NCBI RefSeq assembly: GCF_900105675.1
Contig: NZ_LT629786.1
Coordinates: 434,001-498,000 of the forward strand
DNA length: 64,000 bases
Reading direction: 5' to 3'
DNA from: Pseudomonas synxantha
GTDB taxonomy: Bacteria; Pseudomonadota; Gammaproteobacteria; Pseudomonadales; Pseudomonadaceae
Part shown: in pieces, positions 44,545-54,396 of the stretch
How the letters are laid out: each line of letters begins with the position of its first letter
Position numbering within the stretch: position 1 is the first letter of the stretch
Made by a program: the position numbers and the translations under genes
The notes under the pieces: generated by a model
Databases searched by the model: none
What the model was told of the DNA's origin: nothing
What the model saw: the letters and a program-made list of their open reading frames with translations, nothing else

Positions 44545-45270
44545 ATGGATAGCCATTGTAAGAAACTTTGGAAGATGGGTTTGCCTTGCGCCATCGGCCA
44601 GCCTTCACTCGGGCCCGTCAACGCTGCCGACGTTCCTGCCCCATTGTTCAACGCCGCTCCGGTTTCTATCGTTTTTGGTGCCGGGCAACGCACGGGCGCT
44701 GCACCCGTGCCAGGGTATAACGCCCTGGCCCCCCAGATAAACCCGGTGCGTGACCCCGCGCTATCCCTTATCGCCATCAGTGGCATAGACCCTACCGAAC
44801 CGGTGATGGTGGAGGTTCCCCTGGTATTGAATAACACCACATTCACCGCTTCACTGGAGCTGGCGGGGTATCGTCTCGGCTACGCCGAACGGTATGTGCA
44901 GGGCAAGCAGGCTGAGCTCGTCGAACACAGTGCAGCCTTGCGCCGAGTCTTCGACACCTTGCGCCAGGCCGGTGCGCAATGGGTGGCGGTAGACGTGCAG
45001 CGTGACAGCGACAGCGGCCAGGCGGGTCACGAAATTGACGAGCTGGTGGCTGGCCTTCGCCTTGATGCCTTGGTATCAGACGATCCGAATGCCGGGTTTC
45101 ATAACGCGTGCAGAAGCGGGTATCCCAGTGTCTGTGAAACGCTGGAGGATGGATCGAAAGTCTGGTTTTACGGCGCCCGTTGGGCGGGTGATCGCTTGAC
45201 GGCCCTGTTGCGCGCTTACCGCCACCTACGGCCAAAGGTTGTATCGGAGCCTACGCCAGGCGGGGAATGA
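44545..45270 (+). CDS. Hypothetical protein (241 aa), family not recognised
   Basis: A 241-residue protein I cannot place. The N-terminus (MDSHCKKLWKMGLPCAIGQP) is followed by a low-complexity proline- and alanine-rich stretch to about residue 70, then a more ordered domain with VMVEVPLVLNNTTFTASLELAGYRLGYAERYVQGK and a CRSGYPSVCETLEDGSK segment with two cysteines. ATG 44545 has GGGGAAG; an in-frame ATG at 44509 is the alternative. It sits between the metallohydrolase and the broken amidase and may be one of the accessory genes of this stretch. Confidence 0.6.
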   Translation: MDSHCKKLWKMGLPCAIGQPSLGPVNAADVPAPLFNAAPVSIVFGAGQRTGAAPVPGYNALAPQINPVRDPALSLIAISGIDPTEPVMVEVPLVLNNTTFTASLELAGYRLGYAERYVQGKQAELVEHSAALRRVFDTLRQAGAQWVAVDVQRDSDSGQAGHEIDELVAGLRLDALVSDDPNAGFHNACRSGYPSVCETLEDGSKVWFYGARWAGDRLTALLRAYRHLRPKVVSEPTPGGE

Positions 45271-45381
45271 TAGGACGGCGTGGCAGGATTCGCCTGAAAT
45301 AGTGCGCAGGCGGCGCTTCTTAGACTGGTGTGGGGTTATCGACCGATAACCCTCACACTCAGTCACGTAGAGAGGCACTTC

Positions 45382-46922
45382 ATGATCGGACCCGTGTCGG
45401 CAGGCGGATGGGGGACAGACTTGTTCCAGGAGCTTTCAAACCCACCGCAAGGCTTTAAGAGCGCCTGTCAAATGTCAGTGGAAATGGCCCAGGGAAGCGG
45501 TGTCACCGCGCAGTCGCTGTTGAAGGATTCGCTCAAGCAAATAGCCAGCATTGATCGTGGGCTACAGGGCGGCAACGCGTTTTTGGAAACAAACCCGGAT
45601 GCCCTCCGTGAGGCGAAGGCGCGTGATCAGGAGCGTGCCAACGGCCACGTGCGCGGGCATTTGCACGGCGTACCGATAGCGCTCAAGGATGTATTTGAAA
45701 CCAATGATCGTATGCAGACCAGCGCAGGCTCGAAGGCCTTGGTTGGAGCGCCCGCAACTAGAAACGCCAAGGTTGTCGACAATTTGTTGAAGGCCGGGGT
45801 GGTGATTGTGGGTAAAACCAATATGAGCGAGTTGTCCAACTTTCGCTCTGAATCACCGGCTGATGGGTGGAGTTCCCGCGGCGGCCAGACGCTGAACCCG
45901 CATCGCCTGGGAGGGCAGGTGGCGGGCTCTAGTTCGGGTTCAGCAGTCGCTGTTGCCCAAGGGCATGTGCCTTTGGCCTTGGGGTTGGAAACCAACGGGT
46001 CGATTATCAGCCCAGCAGCCTACAACGGCGTTTTTGGTCTGAAAACCACGGTAGGCCTGCTCAGTACCGAGGGCGTCATGACCAGTACGCGCCTGGATGC
46101 GATTGGTACTTTCACCCGTAATGTCTGTGATGCGGCGGAAGCGCTCAACGCAATGACCGGAACCAATGCCTATACCGATGGCCTGCATGCCGACGCCCTG
46201 AAAGGTAAGCGAATTGGCTACACGCCTTTGCCTGAATTGTCCGAGGAGGCGGCCAAGGACCCGGCCAAACGCGCAGATCGCAAGCATTACGAAAAGGCGC
46301 TCGATGTGTTGAAGGACCAAGGTGCGATCCTGGTGCCGGTGAGGCCGTTGGAGGAGGGTGTCGCTGATGAGACCTACGAGCGTTACACCGAAGTGCTGTT
46401 CGCAGAGGTCAAGCAACAACTGGAAGACTACCTGGCTGGGCGAGAAGGTTTGCCGGTCAAATCACTTTCGGAGCTGATTGCTTTTATCAAGCGCAACCAG
46501 CAGCCCGGTGAGCCTGACCAGAAGCTGTTGGAGCTGATCAACAGCCTGGAAACGACTTCGGAACAGCGCGACAAGTGTGGGAGGAGATCCTTCCCATCTT
46601 TCAGAAAACCGTCGACGATCCAATAAAGGAACACAAACTCGACGCCATGGTGTCGAACTTCCTATCCCATAATTATTTCTTCAGTGCGGCAGCCGGCTAT
46701 CCAGGCCTGTCGGTTCCGTCTGGAATGGATGATGAAGGCATGCCGACCGCACTCTACTTTTATGGTTCGGGCAACAGCGAAGCCACCTTGCTCTCAGTCG
46801 CCTATGGTTATGAGCTAGCCTCGCAAGCGATCCAGAAACCGGCTTTTCTGCCAGGGGCTCCCTTCACGCCGGCCCCGATAGGCGCAGATAAAACCGTTGA
46901 GGTCCCCGCCACTGACGCGTGA
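45382..46922 (+). pseudogene. Amidase-signature-family gene broken by a one-base deletion
   Basis: An amidase of the Ser-Ser-Lys family. The lysine (ALKD), cis-serine (AGSSSGSAVAV) and nucleophile serine (TNGSIISPA) segments are present in the first frame, which ends in a stop at 46626. The missing last third continues in another frame from about 46574 to 46922, beginning VWEEILPIFQK and covering the family's C-terminal GYPGLSVPSG segment. Reading R-D-K then V-W-E-E-I requires one more G at the AAGTGTGGG sequence near 46574, so a single G deletion explains the split. It may be a true null allele, a sequencing error, or, less likely, programmed frameshifting. ATG 45382 follows AGAGAGGC. Confidence 0.87.
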
Positions 46923-47047
46923 GTTTGAATCAACCTCTGCTGGCTGATGCCCGCAGAGGTCGCCTAAGGGGTAACTTCAATTTCTCCGTCTCGCCATCGC
47001 AGGCATGACGCGGCCAGGGGCTACACTCCATGCCAGGGGGGAAAGCC

Positions 47048-47608
47048 ATGGACAGTTACAGAATCCACATCCTCGGCGCTGCGGGAGCCGGCACTACTAC
47101 CTTGGGCAAGGCCCTGGCTGAACATTTGAACATTGCCTATTTCGACTCGGATTTCTATTACTGGCAGCAAACCCCGGAACCCTTCACCATCGCCCGACCC
47201 CGGGACGAACGCATTCGGCTACTGCAGGAACACACTGTCGGCCATGAAAGCTGGGTGCTCTCTGGCTCTTTGTGCGGCTGGGGCGACGCCATGATCCCGC
47301 AGTTCACCCACGTAGTGTTCCTGCGCCTGGACCCCGAAGTGCGCCTGCACCGCCTGCGCTTGCGGGAGGTGGAGCGCTACGGCGAGCAGATACTGGAAGG
47401 TGGCAGCCGTCACCAAAACAGCGTCGCATTCCTCGCCTGGGCGGCGCGTTACGATGCTGGCAATCACAGCCTACGTAGCCTGCGCCGGCACGAAACCTGG
47501 TTGAAACCATTGCGTTGCCCGGTGCTGCGGCTCGACTCTACGCACCATTCGGTTGAGGCGTTGCTGAGTCAATTGTTGCCGTTGTTGTGCCCAGCAACCG
47601 AGACATGA
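47048..47608 (+). CDS. P-loop NTPase, adenylate-kinase-like
   Basis: A 186-residue P-loop protein. The Walker A motif is GAAGAGTTT (about 11-19) close to the N-terminus, and the layout (FDSDFYYW acceptor region, RLRLREVERYG, lid-like arginine-rich segment) recalls small nucleotide or nucleoside kinases such as AAA-type adenylate-kinase relatives. ATG 47048 follows GGGGGGAAAG. It overlaps the convergent XRE gene by 71 bases. Substrate unknown. Confidence 0.82.
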   Translation: MDSYRIHILGAAGAGTTTLGKALAEHLNIAYFDSDFYYWQQTPEPFTIARPRDERIRLLQEHTVGHESWVLSGSLCGWGDAMIPQFTHVVFLRLDPEVRLHRLRLREVERYGEQILEGGSRHQNSVAFLAWAARYDAGNHSLRSLRRHETWLKPLRCPVLRLDSTHHSVEALLSQLLPLLCPATET

Positions 47609-47918
47609 GGCCTTGGGATGTGGGTTCGGCTGTGGGTGTGTCAAACCGGCGCGCAGTCATGCCCCATCCCGGCGCGAACCCCGGGAAAAATACCAGCCCT
47701 TCAGCCTCGAGGCGAAACGCCAGGATCAAACGGGTTTGATCGTCGATGTCGCCGTGGCCTTCCAATTGTTGAATCGCCTCCACCGCCACGCCAGCCTGGC
47801 GAGCCAGTTCTTCGCGGCTCCAGCCCAGCATGACGCGCGCCTGCGCGCAGTGTTTGGCGGTGAATTGATGCAGCACGATCTGCTGTTCTACGAAAGAGCT
47901 CATTGCCAGAGAGGACAT
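47538..47918 (-). CDS. XRE-family helix-turn-helix protein
   Basis: A 126-residue protein with one XRE-type helix-turn-helix (RVMLGWSREELARQAGVAVEAIQQLEGHG, about 28-56). A C-terminal 50-residue tail is not assigned and is the part that overlaps the P-loop gene on the other strand. ATG 47918 has GGAGAA upstream. It may be a small repressor; its promoter region holds an AT-rich stretch TATACTGTGTTTTTGTACAG that is nearly symmetrical and could be its operator. Confidence 0.8.
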   Translation of the reverse strand: MSSLAMSSFVEQQIVLHQFTAKHCAQARVMLGWSREELARQAGVAVEAIQQLEGHGDIDDQTRLILAFRLEAEGLVFFPGFAPGWGMTARRFDTPTAEPTSQGLMSRLLGTTTATIDSATPQPNGA

Positions 47919-48024
47919 GGGGGTTCTCCAGGTTCGACGGTTGAAGCGCAACTATACTGTGTTTTTGTACAGTTGTTTATACCGCTCATCATCTGGATTA
48001 TTTCGCGGGCGTTTCAGCCCCCCT

Positions 48025-48972
48025 TCACTCCATTCCTGGCGCTTCCCGGATGATCAAGTGATCCAGGTTCTCGATATTCGCGCTGAATACCCCGAACGTT
48101 TGCTCGGGGTTTTTCTTGCTGGGCACCTGCTTGAGTTGCGGCGTAACCCCGTAGAAGAAGCAATACAGCGGCCGTTCGCTGCTGGCCGCCGCCTTGATCT
48201 GCTCCAGGAATGCGCTGCGCTTGCGATAGTTCTCGATGAGTTTTTTGCTCAGGTAGACGTTGACCGAGTATGGCTTCTTGTCGAGCCACACCTTCTTTTC
48301 GAAATCGATGCGAAAGCTGCTGGTGTAGTCTTTGATTTCCTTGATCTTGCCCCAGTAGATCAAGCCCTTGTTGTCTTGCAGGTATTCGATCTTCTTGAAA
48401 AACGCCCAGTAGGTCGCCGTGTGCTCACCGATCTTCAAGGGCATGGCTTTGAGCTTGTCCTTGTCATCAATGTTCGATACATAGCACTCCACCGGGTGGG
48501 CGAACACGCTGGTTTTGTCCGGGGTTGTGTCGCCGTCGTTGTGGGATGTCGTAAAACGGTTTGAAGGCGCTTTCGTTGGCTCTTGTGGGACGCTTTCATC
48601 GATGCCGACAACAGGCGTTTTACGTTCGTACTGACGGCGTGTCAGTACAAATTCCGATGGGAAATTGTCCTCGCGCTCGTCGTCATTTTCACCGGTCGCG
48701 GTCTTTTGGCTGCTGGCATAGCGGCAGCCGTCGATATGCCGGGTGCCGGGTTTGTTCTTGAAGTGCGGCGTGCGCAGGTAGTTGACGTTCTTGGCGTTGA
48801 ACGTACTCAACACATTGTCCGCATCGAACACGGCGCGGCAGGCATCGTTGGGGCAGAGGAAGCTGTCCTTGTCGGAATCGAAATCGGCGGTTTCGTCGAA
48901 ATTCAGGTCTCGAACATCGTAGATCGACAATTTGTCATCGAGACTCAGGCTGTAGGCCGTGTCGAATTTCAT
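48025..48972 (-). CDS. Unknown protein with N-terminal zinc-ribbon-like Cys/His pattern
   Basis: A 315-residue soluble protein that I do not recognise. Near the N-terminus, CPNDAC (about 40-45), then PHFKNKPGTRHIDGC (about 69-83) form a C-x4-C...H...H-x3-C pattern like a zinc ribbon, with a look similar to the N-terminal region of CoiA-type proteins. The middle is acidic and rich in T, D and S; the C-terminal half has more ordered segments (YWAFFKKIEYLQD, VNVYLSKKLIENYRKR). GC is a little below that of neighbours. It stands between two transcription units, so neither neighbour tells its role; an accessory (defence or mobile) gene is plausible. Confidence 0.65.
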   Translation of the reverse strand: MKFDTAYSLSLDDKLSIYDVRDLNFDETADFDSDKDSFLCPNDACRAVFDADNVLSTFNAKNVNYLRTPHFKNKPGTRHIDGCRYASSQKTATGENDDEREDNFPSEFVLTRRQYERKTPVVGIDESVPQEPTKAPSNRFTTSHNDGDTTPDKTSVFAHPVECYVSNIDDKDKLKAMPLKIGEHTATYWAFFKKIEYLQDNKGLIYWGKIKEIKDYTSSFRIDFEKKVWLDKKPYSVNVYLSKKLIENYRKRSAFLEQIKAAASSERPLYCFFYGVTPQLKQVPSKKNPEQTFGVFSANIENLDHLIIREAPGME

Positions 48973-49025
48973 GGGCTCGGGTCCGTGAGAAGTTTCGCTA
49001 TTAATAGCGGGATCCTAGTTAAATA

Positions 49026-50195
49026 TCAGCAAGAACCTGCTACGCGTCGGCCACTCAAGAAACACAGGGTGCCGCCAATGGCGGTGAGCGAGGCCAGGAC
49101 ATAGAACATGCTGGTGGGTGCAGCGTTGATCAGCAGATAGCCACAAATCACCGGGCTCATCGCCCCGCCGAACGCTGCCAGGTTCTGAGCACCGTAGTAA
49201 CTACCCCGTAGCGCATCCGGCGCAATGGTGTCGATAAACAGGAACTCAGAAGGGTAGATAATCATCTCACCCAAGGTGAACACGAACATCGCCAGGCACC
49301 AGGTGACCAGGCTGTCGGCCTGGCTGAACCCCATCAACCCGCCGATAAACAGCAAGGTGCCCAGCACGATCCAATGGCGCAACTGCTCACGCTTGAGGAA
49401 CCGGCCGATCTGGTATTGCATCAAAATCACCGTTATCGCGTTGCAGGCCAGCACCGCAGACAGAATCTTCAACGCTTGCGCAGGTTTGTAGGCGACCAGC
49501 AAAAACTGCGACAGATACAGGGTGTAGCGGCCATGGACAATGGTGCTCAACAGGCTGCCGCCAGTGAACAATATCAATGTGCGGTCGTTGCGCAACGTGC
49601 GCAGGGTGCTGAGGAAACTCTGGGGTTTATGGCTGTCATCCCGTTGGGTCGGTGCAATGCCGATCATCAGGAACAGGCTGCCAAAGGCAATGGCGCTGGC
49701 GATCAGGAACGGCGCCCAGGGTAACTGTCCGGCGATTACCACCCCCAGCATCGGGCCGGTTGCGTAGCCGACATTGGTCAGGGTGTAGCGCAGGGAAAAT
49801 ACCTTGGCACGCTCACCCACTGGCAGGTTCTCGCTGATGATCGCCTTGGAGCCGATCAGGAACAGCGCCGATGCGGCTTCAGTGATCACCAGGGTCAGGG
49901 TGGTGAGGTAGAGGTTGCTGGCAAAGGTCAGCAATAGAAAACCGATGGAGCTGGAGAGCATGGCCAGGATCAGCAGCTTGCGCTTTTCCAGGCGGTCGAT
50001 GATGTAGCCGCCGTACAAACCCAGCAATGTGGCGATGAACACGGCGGTGCCCATCAACAGGCCGATGTCCTGCTGGTCAAGGCCCAGGCGTGTGCTCAGC
50101 CAGAGGGCCAGCAACGGGCTGGTCATGGCGCGGCTGACCACGATAGTCACCGAGCAGATCAGCAGGCGGCGGATTACCAGGGAATAGGTGGCCAC
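49026..50195 (-). CDS. MFS transporter
   Basis: A 389-residue major-facilitator protein with about twelve helices. The motif after helix two reads YIIDRLEKRK, and the segment SLRYTLTNVGYATGPMLG is typical of the drug-exporter-like branch that includes MdtH. Start taken as GTG 50195; no strong RBS is visible. A single gene followed upstream by a REPIN, substrate unknown. Confidence 0.82.
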   Translation of the reverse strand: MATYSLVIRRLLICSVTIVVSRAMTSPLLALWLSTRLGLDQQDIGLLMGTAVFIATLLGLYGGYIIDRLEKRKLLILAMLSSSIGFLLLTFASNLYLTTLTLVITEAASALFLIGSKAIISENLPVGERAKVFSLRYTLTNVGYATGPMLGVVIAGQLPWAPFLIASAIAFGSLFLMIGIAPTQRDDSHKPQSFLSTLRTLRNDRTLILFTGGSLLSTIVHGRYTLYLSQFLLVAYKPAQALKILSAVLACNAITVILMQYQIGRFLKREQLRHWIVLGTLLFIGGLMGFSQADSLVTWCLAMFVFTLGEMIIYPSEFLFIDTIAPDALRGSYYGAQNLAAFGGAMSPVICGYLLINAAPTSMFYVLASLTAIGGTLCFLSGRRVAGSC

Positions 50196-50240
50196 GATGG
50201 GGAGAGCGTCCTAGTTATTACTTAAAGACAATACAGGTCA

Positions 50241-50334
50241 AATGTGGGAGGGGGCTTGCTCCCGATGGCGATACATCAGACAAGTGTCAGGTGACTGAAC
50301 CATTGCTATCGGGAGCAAGCCCCCTCCCACATTT
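50241..50334. repeat. REPIN (paired REP elements)
   Basis: Standard paired unit with left arm GGCTTGCTCCCGATGGCG and right arm TGCTATCGGGAGCAAGCC, between the MFS gene and the amino-acid ABC transporter genes. Confidence 0.95.
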
Positions 50335-50346
50335 TTTGACCGTGGT

Positions 50347-51168
50347 TTACTGGCCGGAATTGATGGTGATTTTTTCCACCGCACCCTGCTCCAGATCCCA
50401 CTTCTTCAGGATCTTGCCGTAGGTCCCATCGTCAATCATCCCCTGTAACGCCTCACTGATCGCCGTGACCAACTCGGTATTGCTCTTCTCAATCCCAAGC
50501 CCGGTGAATTGCTTGGAAATCGCCTGTCCCACCGGCTTGTACTTACCCTTATCCAGTGACATCAGATAAGGAATGGTCTCGCTGCCCTGCATCGCCGCAT
50601 CCAAACGGTTCTGCTGCAACTGCGCCCGCGCATCCGCCGAGCCTTCAGTGCCGATCACCACAATCGCCGGCTTGCCCGCTGCTTCGCAGTTTGCCTTGCT
50701 CCACGCGGTAATTTCCGACGGCCAGGTCGTACGGCGGCTGGTGCCGACTTTTTTACCGCACAGGTCGGTCAGTTCCTTGAGGTCTTCACGTTTGGCCAGT
50801 GTGTAGAGCTGCGGGCCGCTGGTGAAGTAGTCGATGAAGGTCACCGCCTTCTGGCGTTCGGCGGTATCGGTCATGCCCGATAGCACGATGTCCACGCGCT
50901 TGGTGGTCAGACCGCTAAGCATCTGCTCGAAGCCGGTTTCCTGCCACTTGATCTTCACGCCCAGACGTTCGGCAAGAGCGTTCCCCAGGTCAAAGTCCAG
51001 ACCGGTGAGTTTGTTGGTGGCCGGGTCCTTGAAATCCATCGGCGGATAGTTCGGCACGATGGCCGCGCTGATCTCGCCTTTGTCCTTGATGGCCGCCGGC
51101 AATGCCGCAAAAACAACGGTGGAGGCCATCAGGCCTGCGAGCAAGGTGGGGATAAACATTTTTTTCAT
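50347..51168 (-). CDS. Amino-acid ABC transporter, periplasmic binding protein
   Basis: A 273-residue solute-binding protein of the polar amino-acid family (family 3). The signal peptide (MKKMFIPTLLAGLMASTVVFA, cut after FAA-like site) is followed by SAAIVPNYPPMDFKDPATN, the usual FDLGNALAERLGVK and the VDIVLSGMTDT hinge segment. It is the last gene of a minus-strand operon with the ATPase and permease and the argH-like gene upstream. Ligand unknown; the pairing with a lyase suggests an arginine-like or aspartate-linked compound. Confidence 0.9.
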   Translation of the reverse strand: MKKMFIPTLLAGLMASTVVFAALPAAIKDKGEISAAIVPNYPPMDFKDPATNKLTGLDFDLGNALAERLGVKIKWQETGFEQMLSGLTTKRVDIVLSGMTDTAERQKAVTFIDYFTSGPQLYTLAKREDLKELTDLCGKKVGTSRRTTWPSEITAWSKANCEAAGKPAIVVIGTEGSADARAQLQQNRLDAAMQGSETIPYLMSLDKGKYKPVGQAISKQFTGLGIEKSNTELVTAISEALQGMIDDGTYGKILKKWDLEQGAVEKITINSGQ

Positions 51169-51193
51169 GGGGGCGTTCTCGTTAGTTTTTTAG

Positions 51194-51958
51194 TTAAGTG
51201 CGAACGGCAGAAATAAAGCTTTGGGTACGCGGGTTTTGTGGGCTTATTAGAATTTCTTCCGGGCTGCCGGCCTCCACAATCTGGCCAGCATCCATAAACA
51301 CCATGCGGTTGGAGACTTCGCGGGCAAAGCCCAGCTCATGGGTGACCACGATCATGGTCATGCCAGTGGTAGCCAAGTCGCGCATTACCGACAGCACTTC
51401 GCCTACCAGTTCCGGGTCGAGGGCTGACGTGGGTTCGTCAAACAACATCAGCTTGGGGCGCATCGCCAGCGCACGGGCAATCGCCACGCGTTGCTGCTGC
51501 CCGCCGGACAACTCCACCGGGTAGGCATTGCGCTTGTCCGCCAGGCCGACGCGGGCCAGTAGCTCCAGGGCATCTTCGATGGCTTCCTTGGGTGAGCGCT
51601 TGAGCACTTGGCACGGGCCTTCGATGATGTTTTGCAACACGGTCATGTGCGGGAACAAATTGAAGCGCTGGAACACCATGCCGGTGGCCAGGCGTTGGCG
51701 GGCGATCTGCACTTCATTCATCTCATGCAGCTTGTTGCCGACCACCCGGTAACCGACCAGCTCGCCATCGACCCACAGGCCGCCCTTGTCGATTTTTTCC
51801 AACTGGTTGACGCAGCGCAGCAACGTGCTTTTACCCGAGCCGGATGGGCCGATGATGCACATCACCTCGCCTTGCTCGACTTCGATATTGATGTCACGCA
51901 GCGCGTGATACTGGTCGTAATACTTGTTCAGGTTGACGGCCTTGACGATGCTTCTCAT
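51194..51958 (-). CDS. Amino-acid ABC transporter ATPase
   Basis: A 254-residue ABC ATPase. Walker A (GPSGSGKS, about 38-45), the signature [15 protein letters not shown] and Walker B ([12 protein letters not shown]) are intact, and the C-terminal H-loop reads VVTHELGFA. Close to GlnQ/HisP-type ATPases. It lies 24 bases downstream of the permease gene and 25 upstream of the binding-protein gene. Confidence 0.95.
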   Translation of the reverse strand: MRSIVKAVNLNKYYDQYHALRDINIEVEQGEVMCIIGPSGSGKSTLLRCVNQLEKIDKGGLWVDGELVGYRVVGNKLHEMNEVQIARQRLATGMVFQRFNLFPHMTVLQNIIEGPCQVLKRSPKEAIEDALELLARVGLADKRNAYPVELSGGQQQRVAIARALAMRPKLMLFDEPTSALDPELVGEVLSVMRDLATTGMTMIVVTHELGFAREVSNRMVFMDAGQIVEAGSPEEILISPQNPRTQSFISAVRT

Positions 51959-51982
51959 GGGGCAAATCTCCTCAACCCAGGC

Positions 51983-52861
51983 TTACGAACGCTTGCCGGC
52001 GCCGCGGGCAAAACGACGCTCGAGGCGGCTTTGACCAAATGAAAGAACGGTCACCACCGCCAGGTACCAGATACCCGCCACCATCAGCAGCTCCATGACC
52101 CGCGCGTTGGCGTAGTAGATGTTTTGCGCGTTGTGCAGCAGCTCCGAGTACTGAATCACGCTGGCCAGGCTGGTCATTTTCACCATGCTGATGAACTCGT
52201 TGCCTACCGGAGGAATGATCACCCGCATGGCCTGCGGCAGAATGATCCTGCGCAGCGCCTGCAGGCTCGGCATGCCGATGGACTTGGCGGCTTCGTACTG
52301 GCCGGTATCCACCGACAGCAAACCGGCGCGCACCACCTCGGCTGTATACGCGCCCTGGTTGATACTCAAACCGAGCAGGGCGGCCACGAACGGCGTCATC
52401 AAGTCGACGGTGTCGATGCTGAACAGGCCGGGAATCGCGATCACCGGGAAAATCAGCGCCAGGTTGAACCACAGCAGCAACTGCAGAATCAGCGGCGTGC
52501 CGCGAAACAGCCAGGTGTAGGTGATAGCCACGTAGCGCAGGATCGGGTTGGCCGACATGCGCATGATTGCCGTGATCACGCCGATTACCACACCCAGCGC
52601 CATCGCCAGGATCGACATGATGATGGTATTGGCCAAGCCCCACAGGATCGCTTCAGACGTCAGAAACTGCCCGATGTAGGACCATTCGATCTGGCCGTTG
52701 GCGAATGCGCGTAGCAGCGCTGCCAACACGATCACGATCAACGTGGCAAAAAACATCCGCCCGTAATAGCGCCGCGGCACGTGTTCATACTGGGTGATAT
52801 CGAACTGGTTCTCGGACAACTTGCGCTCTATTTCCAAGCGCTCGGCCGGGGTTTGGTTCAT
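51983..52861 (-). CDS. Amino-acid ABC transporter permease
   Basis: A 292-residue permease with about five helices, preceded by an unusually long (about 30-residue) hydrophilic N-terminal extension before the first helix. The cytoplasmic coupling segment with EAAKSIGMPSLQALRRIILPQA is typical of HisM/GlnP-type subunits. A single permease gene implies a homodimer. ATG 52861 follows GGTTTGGTTC-like purines only weakly. Confidence 0.92.
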   Translation of the reverse strand: MNQTPAERLEIERKLSENQFDITQYEHVPRRYYGRMFFATLIVIVLAALLRAFANGQIEWSYIGQFLTSEAILWGLANTIIMSILAMALGVVIGVITAIMRMSANPILRYVAITYTWLFRGTPLILQLLLWFNLALIFPVIAIPGLFSIDTVDLMTPFVAALLGLSINQGAYTAEVVRAGLLSVDTGQYEAAKSIGMPSLQALRRIILPQAMRVIIPPVGNEFISMVKMTSLASVIQYSELLHNAQNIYYANARVMELLMVAGIWYLAVVTVLSFGQSRLERRFARGAGKRS

Positions 52862-52909
52862 GGTGATTCTCCAAAACTATTAACGCTCTAACTGCTGTAA
52901 CGCGGTCCA

Positions 52910-52938
52910 AATGTGGGAGCTGGCTTGCTCGCGAAAGC
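52910..52938. repeat. REP element of a second type
   Basis: AATGTGGGAGCTGGCTTGCTCGCGAAAGC differs from the REPIN core (GTGGGAGGGGGCTTGCTCCCGATAGC) and occurs alone here, between the argH-like and permease genes. Confidence 0.8.
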
Positions 52939-52968
52939 GCCAGCCCAAACACCACAAATCTCTCTGCC

Positions 52969-54396
52969 TTAAATTCTGAATCCCTGATAACGCTCAACCC
53001 ATTCCTGCTGAGCCGCCAACGCCACCTTCAACCGCCCAATCTGCTCGCGAACCCGCTCCGGCGCCGTCCCACCCCAGCCACTGCGCGCCGCAATCGCCGC
53101 CTCCAGGGTCAAGCAGTCGCGCACCTCGGGCGTGAGCCGCGCATCCACCTCCGCCAACATCGCCGGCGAGGCTTCCCACAACTCAATTTCATGCTTCTCA
53201 CAGGCTTGCACCAAGGCGCCGGTAATCTCGTGCGCCTCTTTGAACGGCACGCCACGGGTCGCCAACCAATCCGCCACTTCCGTCGCCAAGGTAAAGCCCA
53301 TCGGCGCCTGACGCCGCAGCTCGTCGACCTGCACCTTCATGGTCGCCACCATCCCGGCCATAGCCGGTAACACCAGCAGCAAGGTGTCCACACTGTCCAG
53401 CACACTGTGCTTGTCTTCACTCAAATCGCGGTTGTACGACAGCGGCAAGGATTTAAGCGTCGACATCAACCCGGTCAGGTTGCCAATCAAGCGGCCGGCC
53501 TTGCCCCGTGCCAACTCGGCAATATCCGGATTCTTCTTCTGCGGCATGATCGAACTGCCGGTGGCGTAGGCATCGTCCAGCACCACCCAGCGAAACTGCT
53601 GCGATGACCACAGGCAAAACTCCTCCGACAGCCGTGAAATATTCACCCCGAGCATGCCCGCTACAAACAGGAACTCCGCCACATGGTCACGGCTGGCGAC
53701 CGCGTCAATGGAGTTTTCGCACGGCCCGGTATAGCCCATTTCCTTGGCCGAATGCTCCGGCTGGCGGGCAATCGCTGACCCTGCCATCGCCGCTGCACCC
53801 AACGGCGACAATGCCGTACGCGCATCCCAGTCCACCAAGCGCTGCACATCCCGCAACATCGACTGCGCATGGGCCAGCAAGTGATGGGCGAATACAATCG
53901 GTTGCGCCTGCTGCAAGTGGGTAAAGCCGGGGCAGATACTCTCGATATGCTGCTCGGCCTGCGCCACCAATGCTTGCTGCAAACCCAACACCTCGGTGGT
54001 GATGGTGCGCGCATGGTCGCGTAGGAAAAGGCGCAAATCGTTGGCCGTCTGGTCATTGCGCGAACGTCCGGCCCGCAACTTGCCGCCCAGGGCGCCCAGG
54101 CGCTCGGTCAATACGCGTTCGATAAAGGTGTGCACGTCCTCGTCATCCAGGGTCGGATGCAGGCGGCCGGCGGCGAAATCATCACCGATACGGTCCAGGG
54201 CTTCGAGGGTCCGCAGGGTCTCCGACTCATCCAGCAACCCGGCGCGCTGCAACTCTCGGGCATGGGCACGGGAGCCGGCCAAATCGTAGGGCGTCAGGCG
54301 AAAATAGCGCTCAGGGCAGCGCGACAACGCCGCCAAGGCGGCAGACGGACCGGTCTTGAAACGAGCGCCCCAAAGGCGGTCGGTGGGCTGGGACAT
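52969..54396 (-). CDS. argH: ArgH-like lyase (fumarase/argininosuccinate lyase superfamily)
   Basis: A 475-residue member of the superfamily, closest to argininosuccinate lyase. The signature GSSIMPQKKNPD (catalytic serine loop), AGRSRNDQTANDLRLF, GFTHLQQAQPI (catalytic histidine) and YNRDLSEDKH are all intact, so ASL-type chemistry (cleavage to fumarate and an amine) is credible. It is upstream of, and apparently in operon with, an amino-acid ABC importer, and its 5' end is divergent from a LysR gene. The housekeeping argH is elsewhere in Pseudomonas; this is probably a second copy devoted to degrading an imported compound. Confidence 0.83.
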   Translation of the reverse strand: MSQPTDRLWGARFKTGPSAALAALSRCPERYFRLTPYDLAGSRAHARELQRAGLLDESETLRTLEALDRIGDDFAAGRLHPTLDDEDVHTFIERVLTERLGALGGKLRAGRSRNDQTANDLRLFLRDHARTITTEVLGLQQALVAQAEQHIESICPGFTHLQQAQPIVFAHHLLAHAQSMLRDVQRLVDWDARTALSPLGAAAMAGSAIARQPEHSAKEMGYTGPCENSIDAVASRDHVAEFLFVAGMLGVNISRLSEEFCLWSSQQFRWVVLDDAYATGSSIMPQKKNPDIAELARGKAGRLIGNLTGLMSTLKSLPLSYNRDLSEDKHSVLDSVDTLLLVLPAMAGMVATMKVQVDELRRQAPMGFTLATEVADWLATRGVPFKEAHEITGALVQACEKHEIELWEASPAMLAEVDARLTPEVRDCLTLEAAIAARSGWGGTAPERVREQIGRLKVALAAQQEWVERYQGFRI

